Shown here: positions 44,328 through 53,363 of the stretch, piece after piece | Layout: each line of letters starts with the position of its first letter | Position numbering within the stretch: the first letter of the stretch is position 1 | Source: CAWUKV01 sp963923025 | GTDB lineage: Bacteria; Cyanobacteriota; Cyanobacteriia; Phormidesmidales; Phormidesmidaceae | DNA: 64,000 bases | Reading direction: 5' to 3' | Assembly (NCBI GenBank): GCA_963923025.1 | Contig: CAWUKV010000003.1 | Span: 1 to 64,000 of the forward strand | Program-made: the position numbers and the translations under genes | Notes under the pieces: model-generated | The model's input: only the letters and a program-made list of their open reading frames with translations | What the model was told of the DNA's origin: nothing | Databases searched by the model: none

Positions 44328-45275
44328 ATGGTAGGCTCTTACAGATGTTCAACGGGCAGTTTATCTCTGCTCCGCTTGCCTGTGCTACCCCCAACGCTTC
44401 AACCCGGCGATACGCTCCACGTCATTGCACCCAGTGGAGCACTGCGAGAAACGACGGCGTTTAAAGCTGGGGTGGCGATCTGGCGGCAGCGGGGTTACGA
44501 CGTGCAGCTCAGCCCCGGTTACGATCAGCGCTGGGGCTACCTGGCCGGGGAAGATACCCTGCGCCGACATCAGCTTTTGACGGCGCTCAAAGATCCTAAC
44601 TGCAAGGGCATACTTTGTGCCCGTGGGGGTTACGGGGGCACTCGCCTGCTAGAAGATTGGCGGTGGCCTCGGGTTGAGCCGAAGTGGCTGATTGGGTTCT
44701 CAGATGTGACCAGCCTGCTGTGGAGCTGGGACCGTCAGGGGGTCTCCGGACTTCATGGACCGCTGCTAACCACAATTGCCAGAGAGCCGGACTGGTCGCT
44801 AGCGCGGCTGTTTGACTGGGTTGAGCAGCAGCATCTGCCACCGCTTCAGGGGGAGACTTGGGTGTCGGGTACGGCGACCGGGCAGCTGCTGCCTGCCAAT
44901 TTGACGGTGGCAACCTGTCTGCTAGGGACGGTCCACGAGCCCAATTTGGACGGTACAATTCTGGCGTTTGAGGATGTGACAGAAGCGCCGTATCGGCTGG
45001 ACCGAATGCTGACGCACTGGCGCATGCTGGGCAAGTTTGACGGCGTACGCGGGATTGCGGTAGGGCGGTTTAGTCAGTGTGAGCCGCCTACGGGAGTGCC
45101 AAGCTTTACAGCACTGGAGGTGCTGCGAGAGCGGTTGGGAGATTTGGGAGTGCCAATTGTGGCGGGGCTGCCCTTTGGGCACGATGGCGAAAATGCAGCA
45201 CTGCCGGTGGGGATTACGGCGACGGTGGATGGGGATGCAGGGATGTTGCGGTTTCCGGATTACGATAGGGGGTGA
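44328..45275 (+). CDS. LD-carboxypeptidase (peptidase S66)
   Basis: Up to 315 residues. The S66 motifs are present: HVIAPSGALRET at the N-terminus, LCARGGYGGTRLL (nucleophile region), IGFSDVTSLLW, GVSGLHGPLLTT and FEDVTEAPYRLDRML, plus GLPFGHDGENAALPVG. The enzyme trims the terminal D-Ala from tetrapeptide stems in peptidoglycan recycling. ATG 44328 is the only upstream ATG, but homologues begin nearer to LPVLPPTLQPGD, so TTG 44376 or GTG 44382 may be the true start. It overlaps no neighbour and is 21 bases from the rhomboid gene. Confidence 0.9.
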   Translation: MVGSYRCSTGSLSLLRLPVLPPTLQPGDTLHVIAPSGALRETTAFKAGVAIWRQRGYDVQLSPGYDQRWGYLAGEDTLRRHQLLTALKDPNCKGILCARGGYGGTRLLEDWRWPRVEPKWLIGFSDVTSLLWSWDRQGVSGLHGPLLTTIAREPDWSLARLFDWVEQQHLPPLQGETWVSGTATGQLLPANLTVATCLLGTVHEPNLDGTILAFEDVTEAPYRLDRMLTHWRMLGKFDGVRGIAVGRFSQCEPPTGVPSFTALEVLRERLGDLGVPIVAGLPFGHDGENAALPVGITATVDGDAGMLRFPDYDRG

Positions 45276-45296
45276 TGGGATTGAGTAATCTAACCT

Positions 45297-46019
45297 GTGG
45301 TTCCTTTAAGCGATAACAATCCGACACGGACGACGCCTTACGTTGTTTTTGTGCTGATTGCCATTAATGTTGTCATCTTCCTGTACGAGCTGACGCTGCA
45401 GGCGGGGCCGACAGATGTGGCGCTGCAACAGTTTTTTAACACCTGGGCAATTGTGCCGCGTGAGCTGACCGAGAGCTTTACCGGGCAGTCGTCGGTGCCT
45501 TTGGGCGAGTGGTTTACGTTGGTGAGTTCGCAGTTTCTGCACGGGGGCTTTCTGCACATTGCGGGCAATATGCTCTACCTGTGGATCTTCGGGAACAACA
45601 TCGAAGACCAGCTGGGGCACGTAAAGTTCATCGTGTTTTATTTGGTGTGTGGCGTGCTGGCAGGGCTGTGCCAGTGGATTTTTGAGCCGATGTCGACTAT
45701 TCCGACGTTGGGGGCCAGTGGCGCGATCGCAGGTGTCATGGGTGCATACATCATCCGCTTCCCCAAAGCCCAAATCCTGACGTTCTTGCCGCTGTTCTTT
45801 ATCTTCACCACCGCTCGCATTCCGGCGATCTTCTTTTTGGGCTGGTGGTTTGTGCAGCAGGCGTTTTACAGCATTGCCAGCCTAGGAGCTTCTGCCGACA
45901 TGGGGACCGGCGGCGTCGCCTACCTGGCCCACGCAGGCGGGTTCGTCTTCGGCGTCATTCTCGGGCCGCTCTTAGGCCTATTCCCAGTCGGGACCGGCCC
46001 TTTCAAGCGCAGGCAATAG
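45297..46019 (+). CDS. Rhomboid-family intramembrane serine protease
   Basis: 240 residues with six or seven membrane helices. The catalytic Ser is in LGASGAIAGVMGAY (helix 4) and the catalytic His in YLAHAGGFVFG (helix 6). The L1-loop WR region is replaced by a GNMLYLWIFGNN segment, common in cyanobacterial rhomboids. It cuts membrane-protein substrates within the bilayer. GTG 45297 is the start; the gene probably shares a transcript with the LD-carboxypeptidase. Confidence 0.9.
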   Translation: MVPLSDNNPTRTTPYVVFVLIAINVVIFLYELTLQAGPTDVALQQFFNTWAIVPRELTESFTGQSSVPLGEWFTLVSSQFLHGGFLHIAGNMLYLWIFGNNIEDQLGHVKFIVFYLVCGVLAGLCQWIFEPMSTIPTLGASGAIAGVMGAYIIRFPKAQILTFLPLFFIFTTARIPAIFFLGWWFVQQAFYSIASLGASADMGTGGVAYLAHAGGFVFGVILGPLLGLFPVGTGPFKRRQ

Positions 46020-46061
46020 ATATGAACACCCCTTCATCCTTTTGCCTTCCGCCTTTCCACT

Positions 46062-46646
46062 TCAGTCCAGCACAAAATCATACGGAATATCCAACGCCCC
46101 CTGCCCCACGGTGCCCTGATACGTCTGGCTCTCGCCCTGGTTCAGAATCGTCAGCGTATAGTCCACGGTCGTCGTTCGTTCCGTGCAGGGAATCGACAGC
46201 GCCACGATGGCAGAATACTCCCCTGCGGGAGCCGCATCCGTCGGCCAAAAGATATTCTCCACCGGGGCAAATCCGGTGTTCTCGCAATAGGCGTTAGCAT
46301 CGACGTCGAGCTGGCCGCCGGACGGCACTGCTGGGTTAAAGTAGCTGACGGTATCTCCAGAAGGGTCCACCACAATTAGGTCCAGGTCATCCTCGGTTTG
46401 CCACCGCAGCGTCACCTGAATATCGCCAGTTTGCAAAACCGGCTCTGACCCGCTAAAGGCTGACCCGCCACACAGCTCAGCCAAGTCGTAAAGCTGACCG
46501 TCATCTTCTACATAGCAGCCGCTGTGGCTTTGGGCCAGTGCAGCATCAGTGCTAGCCGCCATGGCCAACGCCCCAGCTAACACAGCAAAGCCAGCGGCAA
46601 CTCGCCTAGTCAAAACAGAGATATCGAGCAAACGGGGGCCGTTCAT
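46062..46646 (-). CDS. Secreted protein with YfaP/DUF2135-like domain
   Basis: 194 residues. A signal peptide ends near residue 38 (AALAQSHS). The mature part has a short Cys-rich start, then LRWQTEDDLDLIVVDPSGDT, SGGQLDVDANAYCENT and ENIFWPTDAAPAGEYSAIVA. The D-L-D-L-x-V-x-D-P-x-G pattern with a later NIFWP..APxGxY is like DUF2135/YfaP-type beta domains. Function unknown. Convergent with the rhomboid gene over a pyrimidine-rich tract. Confidence 0.72.
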   Translation of the reverse strand: MNGPRLLDISVLTRRVAAGFAVLAGALAMAASTDAALAQSHSGCYVEDDGQLYDLAELCGGSAFSGSEPVLQTGDIQVTLRWQTEDDLDLIVVDPSGDTVSYFNPAVPSGGQLDVDANAYCENTGFAPVENIFWPTDAAPAGEYSAIVALSIPCTERTTTVDYTLTILNQGESQTYQGTVGQGALDIPYDFVLD

Positions 46647-46768
46647 AGCAGGTTGTAAACAATCACGTTGGGCAAGACGGCCTTAGGTTTCCCGTTCCCA
46701 GTTAGAAGTGTTTCATTCCCCAATTCGGCACTTGCCCACAGTTGAATGAGCCTTTGCCATAATGGGTA

Positions 46769-46788
46769 GGATAGATCATTCGATCTAC
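46769..46788. promoter_or_regulatory. Palindrome in the divergent promoter region before the SPFH gene
   Basis: GGATAGATCATTCGATCTAC then C: TAGATC and GATCTA are perfect arms around ATTC, with flanking GG/CC. It lies in the 260-base spacer between the divergent secreted-protein and SPFH genes and could be an operator. No assignment. Confidence 0.3.
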
Positions 46789-46906
46789 CGTCTGTAAATC
46801 TACTCAGACCCTGCTGATCTGTCTAACGGGGAGGGGTTCAAAGTAGTAGACAGACGCCGTATCGGTATGCTATGCAAAGGTCACTTCGCCTACCACCTGA
46901 ACACCT

Positions 46907-47737
46907 ATGGGGTCTTCCATCCTTGCGATTTTGTCGCTGCTGATTATCAGCTACAGCGTTGGCTCGGTGCGCGTCATCAATGAGTCAGAAGCAGCCTTGG
47001 TCGAACGCCTGGGTAAGTACCGGGCCACCCTACGACCCGGGCTGAATTTCGTTGTACCGCTGCTAGACCGGGTTGTTCTGCGAGAGAACCTGCGCGAGCA
47101 AACGTTAGATATTGAGCCTAAGACTGCGATCACGCGCGACAACGTCACCCTTGAAGTAGACTCCATTGTTTACTGGCGCATTCTCGACCTGGAGAAAACC
47201 TACTACGCCATTGAGGATGTGGAGTTCGCCATTCAAGAGCTGGTCACCACGACGCTCCGCTCCGAAATCGGCAAACTCGAGCTGCAAAGCACCTTCTCCT
47301 CTCGGGAACGCATCAACAAGGCATTGCTGGACGAGCTCGACGAAGCCACCGAACCCTGGGGTGTAAAGGTCAACCGGGTCGAGGTTCAAGAGATTAAGCC
47401 GCCGCCGGAAGTGGTCGAGTCGATGCAGCGGGAACAGGCGGCGATGATCGAGCGCAACGCTGAAATTCTTAAGGCAGAGGGGCAGAAGAAGGCCAAAATC
47501 CTTGAAGCTGAGGGGACAGTGCAGTCCATGCAGCTACTGGCCCAGGCGTTTGACGGGGCTGAAAACCGTAAGGACATTCTGAATTTTCTCATCGCTCAGC
47601 GCTACGTTGAGGCCAACCAGAAACTGGGCGAGAGCGATAACTCTAAGGTTGTGTTTATGAATCCTCGCGACCTGACCGAGGGACTGGTCGATTTGATCGA
47701 CAGCGAAGTCAACGTCCGCGACCTGAAGGGCAACTAA
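46907..47737 (+). CDS. SPFH-domain (stomatin/paraslipin-like) protein
   Basis: 276 residues. One N-terminal hydrophobic segment (SILAILSLLIISYSVGSV) is followed by the SPFH domain: LVERLGKYRATLRPGLNFV, LREQTLDIEPKTAITRDNVT, VDSIVYWRILDLEKTYYAIE and WGVKVNRVEVQEIKPPPEV. A coiled-coil region follows (EQAAMIERNAEILKAEGQKK). Paraslipins form large membrane-bound cages that organise proteases or lipids. No NfeD partner is adjacent. Confidence 0.92.
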   Translation: MGSSILAILSLLIISYSVGSVRVINESEAALVERLGKYRATLRPGLNFVVPLLDRVVLRENLREQTLDIEPKTAITRDNVTLEVDSIVYWRILDLEKTYYAIEDVEFAIQELVTTTLRSEIGKLELQSTFSSRERINKALLDELDEATEPWGVKVNRVEVQEIKPPPEVVESMQREQAAMIERNAEILKAEGQKKAKILEAEGTVQSMQLLAQAFDGAENRKDILNFLIAQRYVEANQKLGESDNSKVVFMNPRDLTEGLVDLIDSEVNVRDLKGN

Positions 47738-47810
47738 TACAGGCAGACGGCGATCATCTCAGAAGTCTGCTGCCGCCCTGCGTTCTAGTCCAAAGCTATA
47801 TGCCCTCTCC

Positions 47811-47857
47811 CGACAGCCTTTCTTATCGGTAAGATAAGGAGCGGCACAAGGCTGTCG
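47811..47857 (+). other. Two-tiered perfect hairpin upstream of rlmN
   Basis: The outer stem is CGACAGCCTT (47811-47820) with AAGGCTGTCG (47848-47857), 10 bp and perfect. The inner stem is CTTATC (47822-47827) with GATAAG (47833-47838). It lies 74 bases after the SPFH stop and 41 before rlmN. No T-run follows, so it may be a leader structure rather than a simple terminator. Confidence 0.55.
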
Positions 47858-47897
47858 CTTGAAGATCTGAAGTGCCCAAAGAATTTGGGATCTAATC

Positions 47898-48971
47898 ATG
47901 TCCGTTGTAAACGAGCAGAACAAAGTCCAGGCTGTAACTTCGTCTGAGCAGGTCGAACCGCCGTTACTAGGACGATCGCTACCCGAACTTACTCAATGGG
48001 TGCAGCAGCAGGGGCAGCCTGCCTATCGGGGCAAACAGCTTTACCAATGGATTTACAGCAAAGGGGCACGGTCGTTCGACGACATTACCGTCTTCTCAAA
48101 GAAATGGCGGGCAGAGGTTGCGCCAGATGTGCTGGGTCGGGCCACTATCCACCATCGCTCGGTTGCACCGGACGGCACCGTCAAATTTTTGCTGCGGCTG
48201 GGCGACGACAACATCATCGAAACGGTGGGCATGCCGACAGAAAAGCGGCTAACCGTTTGCGTGTCTTCTCAGGTGGGCTGTCCCATGGCCTGCGACTTCT
48301 GCGCCACAGGCAAAGGCGGCTTTTTACGTAATCTAGATACCCACGAAATTGTCGATCAGGTGCTGACGGTACAGTCCGACTTTGAGCAGCGGGTCAGCAA
48401 CATTGTGTTTATGGGCATGGGCGAGCCGTTGCTGAATACCGACGCAGTCGTTGCTGCCGTGCGCTGTCTAAACCAGGATGTTGGCATTGGTCAGCGGCAA
48501 ATGACAATCTCAACCGTCGGGATTCCGGGGCGCATTCGTCGACTGGCCCAGCATCAGCTACAGGTAACGCTGGCCGTGAGTCTGCACGCGTCCAATCAGG
48601 CGCTGCGCGAACAGCTAATTCCCAGCGCTCGGCAGTATCCCCTGACCGATCTGCTGACCGAATGTCGAGAATACGTGCAGATGACCGGCAGACGGGTCAC
48701 CTTCGAGTACATTCTGCTAGCCGGACTGAACGACAACCCTGAACAGGCCAAGGAACTTGCCCGTCATCTGCGGGGCTTCCAAAGTCACGTTAACCTCATC
48801 CCCTACAACCCGATTACAGAGGTAGACTACAAGCGCCCAGATCGCCAACGCGTCCAGGCCTTTGCAGATGCACTGGACGCGTTGGGGGTGGCGGTAAGTG
48901 TGCGCTACTCGCGTGGGCTTGAAAAGGACGCGGCTTGCGGACAGCTTAGGGCATCAAAAGTGGCGGCCTAA
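47898..48971 (+). CDS. rlmN: 23S rRNA (adenine2503-C2)-methyltransferase
   Basis: 357 residues. A radical SAM enzyme with the CxxxCxxC cluster motif in CPMACDFCATGKGG near residue 130. Other blocks are WIYSKGARSFDDITVFSKKW, MGMGEPLLNTDAV, VSLHASNQALREQLIP and YNPITEVDYKRP, and the methyl-carrier Cys near the C-terminus (KDAACGQLR). It methylates A2503 of 23S rRNA and A37 of some tRNAs. Confidence 0.96.
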   Translation: MSVVNEQNKVQAVTSSEQVEPPLLGRSLPELTQWVQQQGQPAYRGKQLYQWIYSKGARSFDDITVFSKKWRAEVAPDVLGRATIHHRSVAPDGTVKFLLRLGDDNIIETVGMPTEKRLTVCVSSQVGCPMACDFCATGKGGFLRNLDTHEIVDQVLTVQSDFEQRVSNIVFMGMGEPLLNTDAVVAAVRCLNQDVGIGQRQMTISTVGIPGRIRRLAQHQLQVTLAVSLHASNQALREQLIPSARQYPLTDLLTECREYVQMTGRRVTFEYILLAGLNDNPEQAKELARHLRGFQSHVNLIPYNPITEVDYKRPDRQRVQAFADALDALGVAVSVRYSRGLEKDAACGQLRASKVAA

Positions 48972-49003
48972 ACCGCCCCACTGGCCTCAAGACTTCGCCG
49001 AGT

Positions 49004-49192
49004 TTATCTGGAACAAACGGCGGGCAAACCAGGCGCATACGCTTCAATAACGGCACCCGTTTTCTGGCAGGTAATCATTAAATAGTCACAGCTAGCGCAC
49101 TGCGTTCGAATCAACTGTTGCTGATTCAAAAAGTGACGCTCGGCGTGATCCCCACAGTTTGGACAGTGGACTCTTTGGGTGGTTGTAGACAT
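49004..49192 (-). CDS. Small zinc-ribbon protein
   Basis: 62 residues with two CxxC pairs (HCPNCGDHAERHF and TQCASCDYLM), a rubredoxin-like zinc ribbon. Small proteins of this shape are conserved in cyanobacteria and sometimes labelled as PriA-related; I see no helicase domain, so the function is unknown. Convergent with rlmN. Confidence 0.75.
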   Translation of the reverse strand: MSTTTQRVHCPNCGDHAERHFLNQQQLIRTQCASCDYLMITCQKTGAVIEAYAPGLPAVCSR

Positions 49193-49573
49193 TGATAATC
49201 GCTCCGCATCAATAGGTCTATTATGACCAATTGCCTATTCTCTATCAATAATCCAGAAGACACAAAATAGCCTGGGATCATGACATATTGGGCGATCCCA
49301 AATTCTCTACAACCTATATCTGCCAATGGCCATAGGTAAAAAAACCTACCGAAATTTTCTATCCAGCCGGATAAAAAATCAACACAAAAGTTATCGAGAA
49401 GCTGAAAAGAACCGTAATAGCTCGTTTGTTTAGCGCAGGGCAAACAGTAGCGGTTACTACTTTTTAATATTGTCTACAGATTTGGCCGTTGCAGTTATCA
49501 ATAGCACCGTTATTGGCTTTCCCTTCATTCTTTTGCCCCCTACCTTTTGCCTTTCTCCGTTTGCCTTCCCGCA
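49193..49573. other. AT-rich intergenic region with small hairpins
   Basis: 381 bases, AT-rich relative to neighbours. TAGGT/ACCTA around a run of A (near 49334-49350), GGGATC/GATCCC (near 49270-49300) and a CCTTTTGCC-type pyrimidine tract at 49519-49570 are the visible elements. No gene is supported. Confidence 0.5.
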
Positions 49574-51457
49574 CTAGGCATTCTGCGGGTGAAAGTAGTC
49601 GTAAATCTGCTGCGCTAGCTGTGGACCAATACCGGGTACCTCGGTCAGCTGCTCCGGCTTGGCTTCACGGATGTAGTCGATGGTTCGGAAGGTGGCTAGC
49701 AGCTGCTTTTGGCGATGGTGGCCGAGTCCGGGAATCTCGCTGAGGCGAGAACGGCGCATGCGATCGCTGCGCTTTTTGCGGTGGAAGGTAATAGCAAAGC
49801 GGTGGGCCTCATCCCGCAGGCGACGCAGCAGCTGCACCCCCGGCTGTTCCGCCTCGGTGTCCAACGGTGTTGATTCACCCGGCAGGAAAATTTCTTCTCG
49901 CTTCTTTGCCAGACTGACGACTTTTACCTCCGACAGCAGGTTCATCTCACGCAGCTGCGCCACCACTGCCGACAGTTGACCTTTGCCCCCGTCAATCATC
50001 ACCAGGTCGGGCCAGTCGGGGTTGCCCACCCGCTCTTTGCTGGGGTCTTCGGCGTACTTGCGAAACCGTCGACGAATCACTTCGGCCATGCTGGCAAAGT
50101 CGTCCGAGCGGCCCGCCCGGACGTCGGGGTTCTTGATTTTGTAGTGGCGGTAGTGCTGCTTGGCTGGCAGCCCATCCACAAACACCACCTGAGAAGCCAC
50201 CGCATCTGACCCCTGAATATGGGAGATGTCGTAGCCCTCAATGCGCTTGGGCATGTCCGGCAGGTCCAAAATTTCTGCTAGGTCCAGCTGGGCCTGGGCG
50301 TTGCGGTCGGCAAAGCGCTGGGTACGGGCCAGCTCGTACTGGGCGTTACGCTCGACCATGTCCACCAGCTCAGCCTTAACCTGACGCTGGGGCACTTCAA
50401 TGGAGACCTTACGGCCTTTCTGCCGGGTCAAAAACTCCGCCAAAATGTCAGCCTCTGGCAGCTCGTGCTGCACCATTACCTCGGTGGGAATTTCGATATC
50501 GTCCACGTTGCCGTAGTGTTCTTCGAGAACGCGCTGCAAAATCTCACCACAGGTGCCCGACTGGGCATCGGCCATGAATCCTAATCGACCGACTAAACGA
50601 CCAGCGCGAATTTGAAACAGTTGAATGCTGGCGTGCTGATCGTCACTGGCGAGTGCGATCGCATCCCGTGAAATCGTATCGTCGGGTATGGCCACCTTCT
50701 GGTGGGCGCTCAACTTCTCTAGCCCCTGAATCTGGTCTCGCAGCCGGGCCGCATGCTCATAGTTCAGCTTCTCAGCCGCCTCGGCCATCTGTTTCTTGAG
50801 AATCTTCACCAGCTCGTGGCTGCGCCCCTGAAAGACCATCGCCACCCGGTGAATAATCTTGTGATAGTCCTCAGGAGAAATCAGCTGCTGACACACCCCC
50901 GGACACTGGCCGATGTCGTAGTTGAGACAGGGGCGGTCCTTAAACAGCGGCTGACGTCGCTGCCGCAGCGGAAACACCTTTTTAACAATCTGTAGGGTGC
51001 GCCGCAGCAGCCCTGCATCGACGTAGGGGCCGTAGTAGCGGTCTTTGGCATTTTTGCGCCGCTTGCGAGTGATAAAGATGCGCGGATAGTCCTCAGACCA
51101 GGTCACGCAGAGAAAAGGATATTTCTTGTCGTCCTTGAGCAGCACGTTGAAGTGGGGCTGGTGCCGCTTAATCAGGTTGGCTTCGAGGGCTAGCGCCTCC
51201 GCTTCGGTGTCGGTAACAATGAACTCAATCTCCGCTACCTGCGTCACCATGATGCTGATGCGCGGCGTGTGGTGATAGCCATCCCGAAAGTAGGACCGTA
51301 CCCGATTGCGCAGACTCTTGGATTTGCCAATGTAAAGAATCTGGTCGGTGGCGTCCCGCATGAAATACACCCCAGGTTCTTGAGGGATCTCTTTAAGGCG
51401 GGCTTCTAAGCGCTCGGGGTCTTTGAGTAGAGTCTGAGGAGAGGATGTCGCGGGCAT
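49574..51457 (-). CDS. uvrC: Excinuclease ABC subunit C
   Basis: 627 residues, full length. The GIY-YIG endonuclease domain is at the N-terminus (PGVYFMRDATDQILYIGKSK, LRNRVRSYF). The UVR motif is near residue 210 (KKQMAEAAEKLNYEHAARLR). The C-terminal endonuclease domain begins IEGYDISHIQGSDAVASQV and contains MIDGGKGQL, and tandem HhH motifs close the protein (LSEIPGLGHHRQKQLL, LTEVPGIGPQLAQQI). It makes both incisions in nucleotide excision repair with UvrA and UvrB. Single gene. Confidence 0.96.
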   Translation of the reverse strand: MPATSSPQTLLKDPERLEARLKEIPQEPGVYFMRDATDQILYIGKSKSLRNRVRSYFRDGYHHTPRISIMVTQVAEIEFIVTDTEAEALALEANLIKRHQPHFNVLLKDDKKYPFLCVTWSEDYPRIFITRKRRKNAKDRYYGPYVDAGLLRRTLQIVKKVFPLRQRRQPLFKDRPCLNYDIGQCPGVCQQLISPEDYHKIIHRVAMVFQGRSHELVKILKKQMAEAAEKLNYEHAARLRDQIQGLEKLSAHQKVAIPDDTISRDAIALASDDQHASIQLFQIRAGRLVGRLGFMADAQSGTCGEILQRVLEEHYGNVDDIEIPTEVMVQHELPEADILAEFLTRQKGRKVSIEVPQRQVKAELVDMVERNAQYELARTQRFADRNAQAQLDLAEILDLPDMPKRIEGYDISHIQGSDAVASQVVFVDGLPAKQHYRHYKIKNPDVRAGRSDDFASMAEVIRRRFRKYAEDPSKERVGNPDWPDLVMIDGGKGQLSAVVAQLREMNLLSEVKVVSLAKKREEIFLPGESTPLDTEAEQPGVQLLRRLRDEAHRFAITFHRKKRSDRMRRSRLSEIPGLGHHRQKQLLATFRTIDYIREAKPEQLTEVPGIGPQLAQQIYDYFHPQNA

Positions 51458-51836
51458 TTTACGTTCGTCGCGTTGCTAGGGACGGTTTTCTGTGCTGAAG
51501 CCCTCCTAGACATTGGAGCGTCCCTGGGCATTGGAGCGTCCCTGGGCATTGGAGCCCCACGGCTGGCCTCCAACCCTCCGGCTGACATGGCTTACACAGT
51601 CGCTGTCAGCCCTCAGTTTAACGCTCCTCATCTGATGGGACTGGGAACACACCGAAACGTAACGGTTCGGATTCTACCCTGCGGCAATTCTCAGTATGAA
51701 GTATGGTTTAAGGTGCTTAAAAACACATCAATTTTCTGCGTGTAAGCAGTGGATTGTCCGTATCCCTCAACTTTGTATAGGAGAGTATAAATAGACACCC
51801 TAATATCCTGTCGATAGTCACGCCATACCCACAGAT
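51458..51836. other. Intergenic region with 18-bp tandem repeat
   Basis: 379 bases between the uvrC start and a small gene. CATTGGAGCGTCCCTGGG is repeated about 2.5 times at 51511-51555. No gene is supported; promoters for both flanks must lie here. Confidence 0.55.
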
Positions 51837-52040
51837 ATGACCATTGATGAATTTGAGATTCGTTATCGCGAATCGATGCGCGAAGTCCTTGACCAGCTCC
51901 AGTACGCCGTGATGCTCTCGGCTCAGCTACAGGAAACAGTTGGCACCATCGGATCTTCTCTGCAAACGCTGAACCACACGACGGAGCAGTTCATTACCCA
52001 ACAGCGAGATGCGGCGGAGTCTGCAACCTCGCGGAATTAG
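51837..52040 (+). CDS. Small helical protein (67 aa), cyanobacterial hypothetical
   Basis: 67 residues, mostly amphipathic helix (FEIRYRESMREVLDQLQYAV, QLQETVGTIGSSLQTLNHTT), suggesting a coiled coil. No family is recognised with confidence. ATG 51837 has no strong Shine-Dalgarno. A polypurine tract begins at its stop codon. Confidence 0.6.
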   Translation: MTIDEFEIRYRESMREVLDQLQYAVMLSAQLQETVGTIGSSLQTLNHTTEQFITQQRDAAESATSRN

Positions 52041-52245
52041 GGAAAAAGTAAAAGGCAAAAGGCAGAAAAAATCCTGTCCTAGCTGGTTTTTGGTGCATAG
52101 CAGTGCTAAGCCAGGTCCAAGTTGAAACCTGTCGCTTTTCTCGTTGGAGAAGCTCTAATTCTGGACGTGGAAATTCTGGACGTGGAAAAGGGTTAGTTCT
52201 TGAGCCAGCGTATTGGGTATCCACAAAGGTGCTTCACTTGCGCTC

Positions 52246-52635
52246 TTAGCTTGGCAAGGTGGCTTGGATGACTTTATGGAGCTGGTCTGGCTGGATAGGC
52301 TTGGTTAGGTAACCGGCTGCGCCCAGGGTCATTGCCTTTTGCCGGTCAGACTGGAAGGCGTATCCGCTCACCACCAGAACCGGAATCGTGTTGAATTTTG
52401 GATGGTGCTGTAGCGTTTCTAGAATCGATAGGCCGCTCATACGGGGCAGCTTTATGTCCAACAGAATGAGATGCGGTTGAAAGGCCGCGATCGCATCCAA
52501 GTAATCCGTTCCATCGGCCAGCGGCATTACGGTGTAGCCGCAAAACTGAAGAAAGTCAGTAAATAGCACCCGATTGCCGTAGTCATCTTCAATTAAGAGA
52601 ATTCGGCTGCCGGTTTGCTCATCAAACGCCATCAT
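52246..52635 (-). CDS. Response regulator, receiver domain only
   Basis: 129 residues. The phosphoacceptor Asp is in LILLDIKLPRMSGLSIL, the acidic pair in LLIEDDYGNRVL, the Thr/Ser in VLVVSGYAF and the Lys in GYLTKPIQPDQL. No output domain, so it signals by protein contact, as CheY- or PatA-like receivers do. No histidine kinase is adjacent. Confidence 0.92.
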   Translation of the reverse strand: MMAFDEQTGSRILLIEDDYGNRVLFTDFLQFCGYTVMPLADGTDYLDAIAAFQPHLILLDIKLPRMSGLSILETLQHHPKFNTIPVLVVSGYAFQSDRQKAMTLGAAGYLTKPIQPDQLHKVIQATLPS

Positions 52636-53363
52636 GTTGCTTTACCGTCCCGTCATTTCTCCGTTACACCAGCCTTTGTTGGGTTAGAACAAGACCGCGA
52701 TGCCATATGGTTATGCGCTGCGAAAGAAAACCATACTCAGTGGCCTGACAGAATGCAGACCGTACTTCATTCAACGGAGATCACGGATGGATAACCGGAC
52801 GGTTTGTATAAAATATCGGTGCAAGTCCGATGAATATACTGAATTTTACTGAATTGTTTTTCGCTAAACGTGAAAATGTATCAGGATACGGTGAAGTTAA
52901 TGCAAAGTTAACGCAGCACCATTCAACATAGCCGCCTACACCTGTCATCGAATCGTTGAAATCGCTGATTCAAACACGCGTTTTGAGCAAGAACGGTTTG
53001 CAGCGACACCCAACAGTCGACTGTCGTTGACAGTCCCGCGTGTGGAATTTCGATGCCAGAAATTCTCTCTGACAGCGCAATAGAAGTTACCGTACGCGGC
53101 TACACCAACAGCCGCCGTGATGCTAGCCCGGTCAGCCTGTGTCAGTCAGTACGCTCAAGGTGTGATCTGGGCACAGCTTACAGGCTCGCAATTCAACAGG
53201 CACTCAATCCGCAGCCTCGCAATCCGCAGCCTCGCAATCCGCATAGGGGGTGGAACCGAACCACCTGTCATGGATCGCTCTCCGCCCTGCAAATAACGAC
53301 ACTCGTTAAATAACGACATGCGGAGACTCAGACACAGTGACACCACAGATATCCACACCCAAA
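52636..53363. other. 728-base intergenic region rich in palindromes and short repeats
   Basis: Contains ACAGTCGACTGT (53013-53024, a perfect 12-bp palindrome) overlapping GACTGTC/GACAGTC (53019-53035). A GAATTTC/GAAATTC hairpin (near 53045-53064) and a direct repeat of AATCCGCAGCCTCGC (53206-53243) follow. Near the start are ATCGG/CCGAT around TGCAAGT (about 52820-52840). No convincing protein gene; an 86-codon frame at 53053 is a product of the repeats. Confidence 0.5.

Noticed and set aside
49126..49443. Minus-strand ORF of 105 codons
   Set aside because: It overlaps the zinc-ribbon gene in another frame, lies in AT-rich spacer and resembles no family.
49447..49460. GTAN8TAC, the NtcA-site consensus
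   Set aside because: No -10 box at the usual spacing and no gene start nearby in either direction; the match is short enough to be chance.
52790..52850. ATCGG-TGCAAGT-CCGAT looks like a tRNA T-arm
   Set aside because: The T-loop would start TGC instead of TTC, and no acceptor, D or anticodon stems fit at the right distances.
53053..53313. Forward ORF of 86 codons
   Set aside because: Its middle is the 15-bp direct repeat (NPQPRNPQPRNP); there is no other support.
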